In this document: piece by piece, positions 1-11,525 of the stretch | Position numbering within the stretch: position 1 is the first letter of the stretch | How the letters are laid out: the number at the start of each line of letters is the position of its first letter | Source of the DNA: Nipponacmea schrenckii | Taxonomy: Eukaryota; Mollusca; Gastropoda; Lottiidae | Assembly (NCBI GenBank): GCA_030562195.1 | Contig: JAUJPP010000005.1 | Span: 40,783,106-40,847,105, forward strand | Length of the DNA stretch: 64,000 bases | Reading direction: 5' to 3' | Notes under the pieces: generated by a model | Told to the model about the DNA's origin: nothing | Seen by the model: only the letters and a program-made list of their open reading frames with translations | Database searches by the model: none | Translations under genes and position numbers: made by a program

Positions 1-950
1 CTGTCTTCGACAGTGAACTCGAGGTAAAGTTTGTACGCATCGCTTCGCCAGTCCCTTTGTGATTGTATCAGTTCGGAGGGTACCTTAGCCCTGAAAGCCC
101 AGGTGCCCCCCCCCCCCCCTGCGAAAACTATGTGAAGAAAACAGTTCGGGATCCCTTCCTGTTTTAATAATTAGTAAACGTAATGTAGACATCAGCTTTG
201 GATAAGTAAGAGGAATTAAACGGCCCCGCTGATATATTCTAAAAAGAGGGTCAAGTCCCTTTCCAGGTACAAGTTCGCTCATGCGTTGAAATGCAGTGAC
301 TGGGCATAATACCGAGTCAGGAAAGGGGACTAGGGGTAAATCCAAAACCCTTTCACCAAATTGTATGGTTTTGGACCACTTAAAACTAACAAGAAGGATA
401 CTGCCGTGAAGGCGCACATCCCTTATGCAAAGTTGCTTGGAGGGATCGAAGGTTTGATTACATATTAAATTAGATTTTCTACACATTAAATAGAAGGCAA
501 ACAAAAAGTAGCACCAGAATGTAACATCATTAGGTTGCTGTAAGTTTAAATAGTCATGCAATTCTATTAGAATACTAGGTGTGATTGGCGTAGCTCTTTT
601 AGGACAATGAGGGTTCGAGTCCTTTCATCATAAGGTTGAATTCGAAAGAATCTTGCGGGAATTCAAATTCGAAAAACTTGTGAAGCACCTTAATGCCATT
701 TATATAATTCCTAATAGATGCAACGGACTTGAAGCTCCTACTAAGAAACTGGGCATACAATGATATAGTGCAGGCAGCAGGCAGGGGGTAAATTCATAGA
801 ACGAACAAAACATAAAGAAGGTTTTCCATTGAGAACGTAAGTTCCTATTCGTTCCTTCGGCAAATGCTGACCGTACCGAATTTTTAACATCCTTCTTTAG
901 GGTTCTTAGAAAATCATCTGAAATGAGAATGTGATAACGCATTACCAATC
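1..950 (-). pseudogene. DIRS tyrosine recombinase, frameshifted
   Basis: This is the integrase of the DIRS element, which would join circular DNA into the genome through a tyrosine nucleophile. The clearest open part is 85-561: it has the first arginine in a 'YLMCRKSNL' context and the box II motif HSFRRGG. At 106-119 a run of 14 C (14 G on the coding strand) throws the frame. Past it, another frame continues with 'PSELIQSQRDW' and the expected tyrosine in 'DAYKLYL', which is the usual distal part of this family. The N-terminal part (about 600-950) is split over at least two frames with stops. The homopolymer shift could be a sequencing error; the stops elsewhere argue for real decay. Confidence 0.8.
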
Positions 951-2670
951 ATGAAAATTTGTAAATAGTTCAATGGATGTCATAAGTTCTTCCATCTGAA
1001 GTCCTTTGGTCTTAGCGTAAAACTCTTTGCGATATATGGGTCCCGTATCCCACCTTGACAGGAGGTCTGGAATTCGGTTATTAATGCCCTCAATATGTTG
1101 TGAGCGGATTTCAAATTCACCAATAGCAGCAACAAAAACAATTTCGCGCAATAATATTTGTAAATTGACACTTTTCGATTTTCCACTATTAACCACAGTG
1201 ACCGAAGTTTCATTATCACATAGAAGCAACACTCTCTTGCCCCGAAATTTGATTTCCCCATAATTTCAGACAAATCACAATTGTTAACAACTCGAGCTCG
1301 TTGATAAATTTAATTTTTTGTAAAACGCAGCTGGGGAATGAAGTGTGAAAATATTGTCTAGATGAAGGAAACCACCCTCCACAGCCTGCTGATAAACAGG
1401 CATCACTCGCGACAATAGCATCCGGTTCTGACCACTCGTCCAAACACATCATGGAGACACCATTGTAAAGGGGTAAAAAGGTCTGCCACCACTTAAGGTC
1501 TTTGCGAACTTCACCGGGAATAAAAACGTAACCCGAGCAACAGTACACTGACCTAAGCCAATTTAACAAACGACATATGAATAATCTACCAGGTCTCACA
1601 CATGCAGCGATAAACTGCAGTTTTCCCAAAAGAGATTGAATTTCTTTCACCTTGACACGAGATCGGGCAAGCCAATGCGACACAAGTTCTAAAATTTCAC
1701 ATACTCTTTCGAGAGTTACTTCAAGCGTTAAGGCTACAGTGTCAAAAAGGACACCGAGAAATGTCACTCTGGTAGCAGGTTCAACGGCTTTCTTGGTAGA
1801 TTCCTGAAGACCACACGATTGCAGTAATTGTCTGAGTGAGCAAAATGCAGCCATAGCTGTGTCAAAGTCGGACTCCCCACCCGCGAAATCATCCAAATAA
1901 TTCAGAATAATAAAGCCACACCGTGTGAAAATAAAGGCTACAGCATCAGTGAGACGTTGACAAATTTGCGCTGCCGATCTAAGTCCCATGCTTAACACTG
2001 TGTCAAAAAATATCTGATTGTTATAACTAAATCCTACCAAATTAACGTCCCCGGGATCTATGGGAATTTGGCGGTAAGCCCGTTGTAAATCACGCTTATA
2101 GAGAAAACATCCTCTGCCCTTAGCTTTAACAATGTCCATTAGATCGTCAACTTTAGGGAAGGCTAAATTTACTGTTTTGTCTAGGTAGACATCCTTCTGA
2201 ATACCATCATTTATGGAATGACCCTTGGGAAAACTTAAGTCTAAAATGATCCTTCGTTCGTCACCACTACCTTTTGGAACCGTGTTTAATGGGGATATTG
2301 CGAAGGCCCCGAAAGGACTAGCTGAGAACGGTCCGATAATTGCTCCATATTTGAATTCACATACTAAATAGTCCCTAACAGCCAAACCAAAATCCCTTGC
2401 ACCTTTATGGTTGACTACAGAGGCTCTTTGTAGAGGAATATCACCTTTAAATCCAATCGGAAATCCAAACTCAATTAAATCACATATTGTATCCCTATCA
2501 GCATATCCAGTGAGATTCTTCCGAAAAAATTCAACTTGCAAATTTGAAGGAATGGGTATTCTGCAACCGGCAAAATTCGGTTTTCCAGAAGCTTTTATTT
2601 GTTCGTTTGCTGTGATGATGTTTGCGTATGAAATCGATTCGAAGGAAGTCGAACCCAGTTCTGAACACAA
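946..2670 (-). pseudogene. DIRS reverse transcriptase-RNase H
   Basis: This polyprotein would copy the element RNA into DNA. The frame 1216-2670 (484 residues) has RT motifs in order: 'DLQRAYRQIPI' with the first catalytic Asp near residue 194, then the 'YLDD' box at residues 258-261 (DNA 1889-1900). The RNase H part starts near 'VASDACLSAGCGGW' and continues after a frameshift at about 1216-1232 into the frame 946-1232, which holds 'SQHIEGINNRIPDLLSRW', a typical DIRS RNase H end. There is no in-frame ATG upstream that fits a conserved start, so the 2670 boundary is approximate. The single late frameshift would remove the RNase H C-terminus. Confidence 0.85.
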
Positions 2671-2744
2671 AAAACAGTTATCAGGGATACAAAAGTCTGG
2701 TGTGATGGGTTGGAAATGTTCATTTAACTCGTAATCGTTGAGGT

Positions 2745-3403
2745 TCTGTCAGATGTCTGAGAGCTTATTTGGGCAACTGGATGAACATTCAGGATGTTCC
2801 AGCTTCTTATTGTCTTTTTTCCAACAAGCTGGACAAAAGTGTTCAACCTTACGATTCTGGCCACGAATAATCTGATTATGAATTGAACCTTGAGAACACT
2901 TTAATATAAGGCATCAAAATAGTATCCATCTCCCGATAATCATCAAGCCATGTAGACATGCCCATTTCAATTTTTCGCACTATAGCGGCATAGTATTCCA
3001 AAAGGCCCTTCCATTCATATACATCCGTAAAATAAACCATCCTTTTCAATAAGGACACTCTACCCTGTCTCTCCGAGGCGGATATCTTCGAGCGAGAAAT
3101 TATCTCTAATTCGCCGGCTTTAGAAGAGGCCTTTAGTTGAGCTTCTTTTAGACGTTGTCTACTTTCAAGCAACTCAGCTTTCAGTCTACGCTTGGCACTA
3201 TCGGCTTCGATACGTTCAGCTTCTTCAGTGTTCCGTCTTATTTCCAGAAGCATTTGCTCCTCTGTTATTTCTTCATCTTCCAAAGACGTATCGTTGATTA
3301 CTACGTCAACGATCGTTGAATTCGAATCCACGGGTGCAATTTCGTCTGTGTCAACAAAGGATACATTTCCTTTAGCATGTCTTAATTTTGCTGTCGCCGC
3401 CAT
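2745..3403 (-). pseudogene. DIRS Gag-like ORF1 with zinc-finger tail
   Basis: The 175-residue frame 2876-3403 starts with ATG, has an acidic N-terminus and a long charged coiled-coil-like middle ('EEAERIEADSAKRRLKAE'). It ends early; a shifted frame then continues to about 2747 with 'CPACWK' followed by 'HPECSSSCP', a Cys/His cluster suited to nucleic-acid binding. The position just upstream of the RT block and the repetition of the same tail beside the second copy (4722 onward) identify it as ORF1 of the DIRS element. The protein family itself is not recognised beyond this. Either the frame is broken or a programmed shift links the two parts. Confidence 0.6.
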
Positions 3404-3589
3404 ATTTCAAAGTCGCAGATTAATCAACATAAATAAAAATATATAGATGTGTCTCCTTTCGAGGGTCGCTGAACTAATAATGAATGAATAACGAAAGCAC
3501 AGGGGCAAACAAGTGAACAAATTCAGCGGATTAAGAGTTAACTAAATTCGATTAAAGTTCAGAGACTGATATATATCCAGACACGATAT
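3404..3589. other. Upstream flank of DIRS element, no gene seen
   Basis: AT-rich sequence directly upstream of the Gag-like start. It may contain the element's left terminal repeat, but no partner repeat is visible in the window to prove it. Confidence 0.4.
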
Positions 3590-3830
3590 AGTTATAATGG
3601 AGGTATATTATATTTTATTAGAATGAGAGGTATATTATAGTTCGATGTAATGGGAGGTACATTATATTTTATTAGAATGAGAGGTATAGTATAGTTCGAT
3701 ATAATGGAGGTATATTATATTTTATTAGAATGAGAGGTATATTATAGTTCGATATAATGGGAGGTATATTATATTTTATTAGAATGAGAGGTATAGTATA
3801 GTTCGATATAATGGGAGGTATATTATATTT
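3590..3830. repeat. 54-bp tandem repeat entering a gap
   Basis: A unit of about 54 bp, itself two related halves of about 27 bp ('GAGAGGTATATTATAG' and 'GGGAGGTATATTATAT'), repeats about four times and runs into the N block. On the minus strand it gives an open frame only because the unit is a multiple of three. Confidence 0.9.
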
Positions 3831-4330
3831 NNNNNNNNNNNNNNNNNNNNNNNNNNNNNNNNNNNNNNNNNNNNNNNNNNNNNNNNNNNNNNNNNNNNNN
3901 NNNNNNNNNNNNNNNNNNNNNNNNNNNNNNNNNNNNNNNNNNNNNNNNNNNNNNNNNNNNNNNNNNNNNNNNNNNNNNNNNNNNNNNNNNNNNNNNNNNN
4001 NNNNNNNNNNNNNNNNNNNNNNNNNNNNNNNNNNNNNNNNNNNNNNNNNNNNNNNNNNNNNNNNNNNNNNNNNNNNNNNNNNNNNNNNNNNNNNNNNNNN
4101 NNNNNNNNNNNNNNNNNNNNNNNNNNNNNNNNNNNNNNNNNNNNNNNNNNNNNNNNNNNNNNNNNNNNNNNNNNNNNNNNNNNNNNNNNNNNNNNNNNNN
4201 NNNNNNNNNNNNNNNNNNNNNNNNNNNNNNNNNNNNNNNNNNNNNNNNNNNNNNNNNNNNNNNNNNNNNNNNNNNNNNNNNNNNNNNNNNNNNNNNNNNN
4301 NNNNNNNNNNNNNNNNNNNNNNNNNNNNNN
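3831..4330. other. Assembly gap, 500 N
   Basis: Exactly 500 N, a fixed-size placeholder. It follows a tandem repeat, so the true array length is unknown. The two DIRS copies face each other across it. Confidence 0.99.
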
Positions 4331-4721
4331 TCTTCCTTTGCAGTCGAACTTGGGTTTCGCGATTTGCTTTAAATTTGAAAAATGTGGGGGGCCCCAAAAT
4401 TAAAAATAATTTTTCCAAGCCCCCCGAAGATATCCCCCAGAGCGGGTAAGAGTTCCTTTTGAAAGGTGGTTTTTTTCGGATTTTTAAAATTTTGGAAGGC
4501 CTTTTGGAAAAATTCCCCAAAGTCAAAAAATTTTGTGGGAGCACAGGTTGATGTTTAGGGGAAAGGATGGTTTATTTTGGATGTTATATGAAAAACCTTT
4601 TGGGAAAACAAAAATCCGAAATTTTCAAAAATAAACCCACCCATCAAGTTAGGGAGATTTATTTTGGTTTTAAAAAACCCTTATTTCGGGGAAAAAAAAT
4701 AAGTTTTTCCCCAAAAAGGTT
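4331..4721. other. Homopolymer-rich, probably low-quality sequence after the gap
   Basis: Many runs of G, C, A and T of four to eight bases ('GGGGGGCCCC', 'GGTTTTTTTCGG'), unlike the surroundings. No gene is seen. It looks like unpolished consensus beside the gap. Confidence 0.55.
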
Positions 4722-5489
4722 CAATTCATAATCAGATTATTCGTGGCCAGAGTCGTGAGGTTGAACAACTTGTTGTAAAAAAAGACAATAAGAAGCTGGA
4801 ATACCCTGAATGTTCACCCAGTTGCCCAAATAAGCTCTCAGACATCTGACAGAACGTCTACGATTACGAGTTAAATGGATATTTCCAACCCGTCACACCA
4901 GACTTTTGTATCCCTGATAAATGTTTTTTGTGTTCAGAACTGGCCTCGACTTCCCTCGAATCGATTTCATACGCAAACATCATCACAGCAAACGAACAAA
5001 TAAAAGCTTCTGGAAAACCGAATTTTCCCGGGTTTGCAGAATACCCATTCCTTCAAATTTGCAAGTTGATTTTTTTAGGAAGAATCTCACTGGATATCCT
5101 GATAGGGATACAATATGTGATTCAATTGAGTTTGGATTTCCGATTGGATTTAAAGGTGATATTCCTCTACAAAGAGCCTCTGTAGTCAACCATAAAGGGG
5201 CAAGGGATTTTGGTTCGGCTGTTATAGACTATTTAGTATGTGAATTCAAAAATGGAGCAATTATCGGACCGTTTTTAGCTAGTCCTTTCGGGGCCTTCGC
5301 AATATCCCCATTAAACACGGTTCCAAAAGGTAGTGGTGAGAACGAAGGATAAATTTTTGACTTAAGTTTTCCCAAGGGTCATTCATAAATGATGGTATTC
5401 AGAAGGATGTCTACCTAGACAAAACAGTAACTTTAGCCTTCCCTAAAGTTGACGATCTAGTGGACTTTTTTAAAGCTAAGGGCAGAGGA
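4722..5489 (+). pseudogene. Second DIRS copy, partial, inverted relative to the first
   Basis: This stretch repeats, on the plus strand, the region from the Gag-like zinc-finger tail through the first third of the RT seen at about 2110-2885 minus. Shared protein pieces include 'RIPIPSNLQV', 'GDIPLQRASVVNHKGARDFG' and 'AISPLNTVPKGSG'. A stop follows soon after that last piece, the catalytic RT boxes are missing, and homology stops abruptly at about 5489 where an AT-rich repeat begins. It is a dead fragment, and with the first copy it forms an imperfect inverted repeat around the gap. Confidence 0.85.
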
Positions 5490-5490
5490 T

Positions 5491-6143
5491 TTTTTCGCCA
5501 TAATAAATAATAATAATAATAAAAAAATATTGACTGGCATTTTTTTGCGACAGGTAATTGTTTAATTTTATACATTTAATAAATGTTTAATTATCATTAG
5601 TAACTATTCGTTCGCCTCGTTAACTTCATATCTTTAACTTCATATCTTTAACCCTTTAAAATCTTTAACTTCAATCTTTAATTAATTTTAATTCCCTATT
5701 TTCTTCAACTTTTGGGTCCGGCCTTAATTTTTATTTTAGTTCGGAAAAATCGAAAGAAATTTTTTAAACCTTTTTTTAAAGTTCCCCCCCTTTCCTTATT
5801 CTTCATTTAAGTTCAGCACCCTCAAGAGCTCTATTCTCTTTATTTCCCTCCTACCCTTCCCATCCCTTCCCACACTCCTACCGCTCCCCACCCCTTCCCA
5901 CCCTCCTACCCCTTCCACTTTTCTTCTATTAATTGTTGTTTACCTTTAACTTGATTTTGTTTTTCTATATTATTTTCTGGCATTTTGTAGTAATTAGAAT
6001 CATGTGTACAATTCCCATTAACTATTGTATATGTTAATGTTTGTGATTCATTTGTACCTATGTTACATTTTTTCGCCATAATAAATAATAATAATTAATA
6101 AAAAAAAAAATTTTGACTGGCATTTTAGTTGCGACAGGTAATT
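5491..6143 (+). repeat. Direct repeat pair of about 70 bp flanking 505 bp
   Basis: The block starting 'TTTTTTCGCCATAATAAATA' and ending 'GCGACAGGTAATT' occurs at 5491-5561 and again at 6067-6143. Both contain an AAT microsatellite and 'TTGACTGGCATTTT'. The 505 bp between them are AT-rich with a pyrimidine-rich part (5815-5935) and no gene. The first repeat begins exactly where DIRS homology ends. The layout would fit an insertion with a long target duplication, or a local duplication. Confidence 0.75.
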
Positions 6144-6320
6144 AAAATATATTGACTTATATATTTCCCAAAATGTTTATAAACTCTGATGTTAATATTA
6201 TTAATGTATATTCTAAAGAAACCGACAATCATCAACTTTTGCATAAGAGCTCATTTCATCCAATCTTTAACAGATGAATAATGAACACATTTTTATGGTA
6301 TACTACTCCTCAATTTAATA

Positions 6321-6385
6321 CAATAATACACAACGTTTCAACAATTACACTGTCGTCATCAGGTGAACAAGACAAATAATCTAAG
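6321..6385 (-). ncRNA. Penelope-type terminal sequence with hammerhead-like core
   Basis: On the minus strand the sequence has CTGATGA, then a short potential stem (GACA / TGTT around a 7-nt loop), then GAAACGTTGTG. Penelope-like elements are known to carry hammerhead ribozyme motifs in their terminal repeats, and 'GAAACGTTGTG' is a familiar phrase of these repeats; the same phrase sits in the Penelope-like fragment near 61925. The conserved core boxes CTGATGA and GAAA are both present with a plausible stem II. Stem III and stem I are not convincing by eye, so activity is uncertain. Confidence 0.4.
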
Positions 6386-6514
6386 GGGGTGAGGGCTATA
6401 TATAACAAGTACATAACAATAACATAAGCTGAGAGTATAAATGATATAAGAATAGAGATAAAAGAAGGGAATAAAGGTGAGTAATTTATGGTGAAAATGT
6501 TACAGTAAGACCTT

Positions 6515-8720
6515 TCGAATCAATATAAAACTTTTCACACCGTATTAAATTTTCATATAATATATCATTTTTTAATTCAATTAATGTTAAGTTTCTTAAT
6601 TGCTGTATACTTTTTCAATATTAAGCGATATCGTCACAAACCCTTCCCTTTAAAGTTGGTGCCTGAATCATTCATCAACTAGCCGGACATGTTGTTACTC
6701 GTTATCCTGACCTTAGAATGAACGTAGTAATAGTACATACGGATTTACATACGGAAAACTGAACTTAACAGGTACTAATACTTCTTTAATGTCATATAAA
6801 AACATCCAACATATCCAGAACCTTTATCCCCCCATATCTAACCGAGGAATACTTCAAGATAGCTTGCCAGGCAAGGTAATATACGCCCACTGGCAGCATT
6901 GAATTTGAATAATAAATTGAGCAATAACTAAAAAAAAATTCACTTTTAAGTAAAAGGCAAAAACTCCAAAACTGTTCATGGAAAATCGTCAAATTCAAAC
7001 TTATCTATTTCAATACTCATACCGAGTTTCATCAAATCTATTAAAATATTGTAGCTTCTTTTTCACAGTCAAGGACAATAACTCAAAACCGTTCATTGAA
7101 AAAATCGTCAAATTCGAACTTGACCGCCATCTTATCGATTCCAATGCTCACACCAAGTTTCATCAAAATCCATTGAAAATTGTAGCTTCTTTTGCACCCA
7201 CAATAAAATTTTGACTTGATGTTACTAAGTCAAGCGCAATAACTCAAAAACAATTCAAGTAAAAGCTTCAAATTAGAACTTGATCAATTCCAATGCTCAA
7301 CTAAGTTTCATTAAAATCCATTTAAAATTGCAGCTTCTATTGTGTCTACAATGAAATAAGGAGGCAGGGGCAATAACTCAAAAACTGTTTATCGAAAAAT
7401 CGTCCAAATCGAACTTGACCGCCGTCTTTTCAATACCAATGCTCATACCAAGTTTCATCAAAATCCATTGAAAATTGAAGGACAGGGGCGACGACAATAA
7501 ACGTCCACATATTCATGTAGGCGTAAAAAAAAAAAATTGAATGGGATGGAAACAGGCGGAACCCTACTACAACGCAATTCAGGACAAAAGAATTCATTAA
7601 CAAAACCATATTCTCCCTTTAAAAGAATATACATGTATTTTCAAGCTGTGTTCCCCCTAATCGATCATTTCTACTGACTGCTTTCGGATTATCATTTTCG
7701 TCTAGACGTGAGACTATTCGGGTTCCCAATTCTTTAATTATGTGAATGTTTGTTTCATGTCAAATTGTAACTCTTCATTTCTGTATAGTTTGTCGTGTTT
7801 AAGTGTGTTTATTAACAGGTTCTTCACCTGGTTTTGGATGATCATTTTCATCCAGTCGTAAATCTAACCTAGTTCCCGGACCAGTGTAATTATGACCTGG
7901 AAGATGCTTTCTCCAGAATATTTGGCCCATGGGAAACTCGAAAGTTTGGTTAGAGAGATTTACAGGTACCCGGATTGAAGTGGAGAGCTGGTGTAAATCA
8001 GTATGTTAACTACGTTCATTGTAAGGCGCAGGGTCGCCAGTAACGACATGTCCAGCTGGCTGATGTACGATTCAGAGCAGCAACATTAAGAATGGTTTAT
8101 GACGATATCGCTTAATATTGTAAAGGTAATTCAGCAATTAAGAAACTTAACATTAATTGAATTAAAAAATGATATATTATATGAGAATTATATACGGTGT
8201 GAAAAGATTTATATTGATTCGACAGGTCTAAATGTACTTTTTATACGCCCACATGAATGTGGACGTATATTGTCGTCACCCCTGTCCGTCGGGTAATTTG
8301 GAATATGGTTTGCGAGTTATTGCCCTTGATTTAGTAAAATCACGTCAACATTTTATTGTGGGTGCAATAGAAAATACAATTTTCTTTTGGTTTTTAATGA
8401 AACTTGGTGTAAATATTGGAATTAATAAGGGCGGCGGTCAAGTTTGAATTTGACAATTTTGATGAACGTTTTTTATGCATTTCCATTGACTTAGTAAAAC
8501 CGCGTCAAAATTGTATTGTGGGTTCAATAGAAGCCACAATTTCAATGGAATTTAATGATTCTTGACAATATTGATGAAAGTTTTTTGAGTTATTGTCCTT
8601 GACAAAATTTCATTTTGGATGCAATATAAGCTACAATTTAAAATTTTTATCCATCAAAGTTAACAATGATATAACAATGCTAATGAGTGGGCGTATGTTA
8701 CCTTGCCTAGTAAGCTGCCT
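6515..8720. repeat. Large inverted repeat with pearl-like core units
   Basis: The stretch 6515-6640 is repeated in inverted form at 8098-8225, and 7475-7530 pairs with 8235-8290. The left side (about 6960-7480) holds three or four diverged tandem units of roughly 140 bp with the phrase 'ACCAAGTTTCATCAAAATCC'; inverted relatives occur at 8290-8690. Palindromes such as 'TATACGCCCACAT' facing 'ATGTGGACGTATA' lie at 8241-8268. Tandem core units with palindromic ends resemble the mollusc pearl/Helentron-type non-autonomous elements, but no transposase is present. Short open frames here have no recognisable product. Confidence 0.6.
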
Positions 8721-10160
8721 TTCCGTATTATAAAGGAGGCTATTAACTGTTATATTATATATCAATAACATTAATTTCCGTATTCGTTAACACACAATAC
8801 AGATGGATTGCATTAACGATTCTTAATGTGAATAATTAACGATTTCTTTCAATTCCGAAATAATCAGTATCGAACACTCGATCATTATGTCCATTTTAAT
8901 ACGCCTGCAAATTTATGTGGGGTATATATTGTAATCGCCCCAGCGGTTGTTTGTGCTCATTCTACAGGATCCAATTCTTTATTGATTCTTTTGATTTTTA
9001 TTATGGGTCAGTGTCATTATGTAGATGATTCCTATTGATTTTCGTGATGATCCGATAATTTTTCACCAAAATATTATGACAGGCATACGTTGCGTTTTCA
9101 CTGTATTAGCTATAATGTGTGTAACTCTGCTCAGTCTACAGGCTACGATTATTAACGGACTCTTTTGGCTTTTCGTTTGTGTGTCAGTGTCATTATGAAG
9201 ATGATCCCTATCGATGTTGATGAGGGTCCAGTTTCAGAATCAGAATTGGTTTATTAAATATATACGATAACGATAAGAGGACACTTGTTGAAGAGTCGCG
9301 AAATAATAAACTCAGAAATTGTTGTTCAATAAAACGTAATTATTATTATTCCCTTTATTTTTTTAATGACTTTGTTTGGCTGATTAATCCTGTGAAAAAT
9401 AAAAAGTAGAGATGCCGCTTCAGAATATGTAACTCTAAACTTAATGGTACCTTGGTAAGTGTAATTGCAAAATTCAATAGGCGAGTAACAGTTTGTGTTT
9501 TGAAGCATAAAGCTATGTTTGATGTGCGATACCTACGGCACTTGTCATTGTTTATAAGTTTATTGAAAACGGATGGGGTGTCTTTTTTGGTAATTGGGAT
9601 AATTTTGGAAAGTGATAACGAGTGTTGATTAGTTTTGTGTATGTTATTTCACCACGCGTACATGGATACTCAGGATTTTCGGAGTTGCGTGATAGGCTTA
9701 GACTTAATACAAAGTTAGGTAAAAGACCTAGTCGAAATCTTAGAAGGTTTATACATGTCTGAAAATTTAAGGACACGACTACGACTAAAGAGGGTGTCAG
9801 TATTGCCAGTTGTATTTTGTATGTAACATTTATCTGAGGGCTTGTCTTTGTAGATTCTCAACTTTACTAGAGTGTAATGCCATAATTCAGATGGCAACTG
9901 ATGAGACTTTGATATATGTTCAGTAATATATATTTAGGGAAAACATATTTAGTATTATGGGGACATACAAGATGGGGGCACAAAGGCAGAGAGAAAACCT
10001 GGGATCACGGAAATATCGTGTCATAAATAGCGTTTATAAATGCATTTACTATATTGTAAAACCCATCTGGAGGGAACAATTCTTAATGGATTCTTTTGAT
10101 TTTTAATTTGTAGGTTATTGTCATAAAAATGATCCAGGTCTTTCTTTTTTTTAATGTTAA
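8721..10160. repeat. Old dispersed repeat units, no supported gene
   Basis: Related phrases such as 'TCAGTGTCATTATG' followed by 'AGATGAT' recur near 9010 and 9185, with a weaker relative near 10110, pointing to decayed units of about 200 bp. Short minus-strand frames at 9326-9508, 9552-9776 and 9715-9897 have no recognisable domain. I see no confident gene. Confidence 0.45.
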
Positions 10161-10483
10161 GAATATATCACAGTCTTTCTTACCCTATCCCTGAGATAAT
10201 GCAAGTTGGAAATTTATAAACCAAAACTGGATTATTGTCGAACCGTTGTTTGGATTATGTTTTTCCCTTTATGTAAGTAATCAATTTCTTATATAATTAA
10301 TTTTTCAAAATAAATATCTTTTGATCAAGGGTACTTTTATTTCTTTTATAAATAGATATTTAAAGATCCCTTGACAGATGGAAATCGCAAAAAGAGTAGG
10401 CTAATCCCGCTGTCCTGCAAAATTTTCATTAGCCCATTACTTTCAGAGATATAGGGCGTAAAACTAGATTTTCCCTTCCTTCA

Positions 10484-10545
10484 TGGCTACTTTAAATCTA
10501 TATCAAAAAAGACAATAAACGTAGACTAACCGAGACCGAATTTAC
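10484..10545 (+). repeat. Short match to the 5' region of the LINE at 33.5 kb
   Basis: 'TTCATGGCTACTTTAAA' followed by 'CAATAAACGTAGACTAACCG' matches 34040-34100, with the spacer differing. It is a fragment shared with the leader of the LINE at 33523-38704, or a separate repeat present in both. Confidence 0.5.
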
Positions 10546-10579
10546 TGAACCCTCCAATTTATCTAATGATTCATGGCCT

Positions 10580-10790
10580 TCTTCCTAGTAAGTAAGTAGA
10601 GTAAGTAGTTTATTTCCCCAAATCGACCACTTTCGGGTTACAAGAGAAAAAATAAAATTTACATCAATAAACATGATGACAAGTGACAGTGCAGAGAAAA
10701 AACAAACACATAACTAGAACTGTGAACAGTACTGAGAGTGACAAACAACCCCTATGGGGGCACTTGATACAAGGTCACATGATATAGCCT
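10580..10790 (-). mobile_element. LINE 3' end fragment
   Basis: Read on the minus strand, the block ends 'GGGGAAATAAACTACTTAC' followed by short TACTTAC repeats, the way many LINE 3' untranslated regions end. No coding part is attached. A phrase inside it, 'CTAGAACTGTGAACA', recurs near 30030. Confidence 0.45.
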
Positions 10791-11525
10791 TTTTTACACA
10801 CTCAAAACAAACTTTTTAACAACCATTATAAGCATATGTATGGACAGCTTAGGTCAAGTACATTATTTGACTTGAAAATTATTAAGGTAATTGAAGGTCA
10901 AGGTCACTTGATATAGCCTTTTGAATTATTTTAAAAACTAAAACGGGTACAAAAAAATTGTTGTCGACCATTATAGGCCTATGTGTGGATAGCAAAGGTC
11001 AAGAAAATTCTACTTGTAAAAATTCAGGGTCATTGAAGGTCAAGGTCATTTGATTTGGCCTTTTAAATTTTCAAAAAAATTCAATCGGGCATTAAAAAAA
11101 TTTTAATTTGAAAATCAAAATTCTGTTCCCAACAAGTTTTAGATAAAGTAACGAGGTACATACACCGGAAGCTGGGTGACCCGATGCGGTTCTTAAAAAC
11201 CGGAAGTTCTCACGCAAGAACCGGAAGTGGTAGAAATTTTTTATGATGCGGTTTTATTTCTATAGGCGACTTCTCTATATTCTGTAATTTTCAAAGCGAT
11301 CGGATAATTAGCAACAAAGTTATGCAATTATCCATACTATTATTATGCAATTACTAACTACTGATGCATAAAAATTTTAGTTTTATATATTCATTTTCTA
11401 TTCCAGTACGTATCTTATCGTATTTTTCAAACCAAATTTCTATACCATTTTCGAGTTGGGCTATGGAGCTTCCCGAAAAAAAAAAAAAGTCTAATGGAAA
11501 CAAAGAGTGGCAAATTTCTAATTTG
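10740..11525. repeat. Dispersed repeat rich in TCAAGGTCA and CCGGAAGT
   Basis: The block contains 'GGTCAAGGTCA' at 10896 and 11038 and 'CCGGAAG' near 11165, 11200 and 11221, and ends 'GGGCTATGGAGCTTCCC' plus an A run. The same order of phrases recurs at 31490-32060, so it is a repeat family. No coding capacity is seen. Confidence 0.65.

Larger units (their letters stand above)
1..3403 (-). mobile_element. DIRS-type (tyrosine-recombinase) retrotransposon, decayed, cut by window edge
   Basis: Three coding blocks lie in order on the minus strand: a Gag-like block, a reverse transcriptase with RNase H, and a tyrosine recombinase. Retrotransposons that integrate with a tyrosine recombinase instead of a DDE integrase form the DIRS order, and no methyltransferase block is visible, which is closer to Ngaro or PAT than to DIRS1. 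All three blocks carry frameshifts, so the copy looks dead. The recombinase end runs to the window edge, so the terminal repeats on that side are not visible. A partial second copy lies inverted at 4722-5489. Confidence 0.85.

Noticed and set aside
9326..9897. Three overlapping minus frames that could be exons
   Set aside because: No family recognised, and no consistent splice signals joining them could be found by eye.
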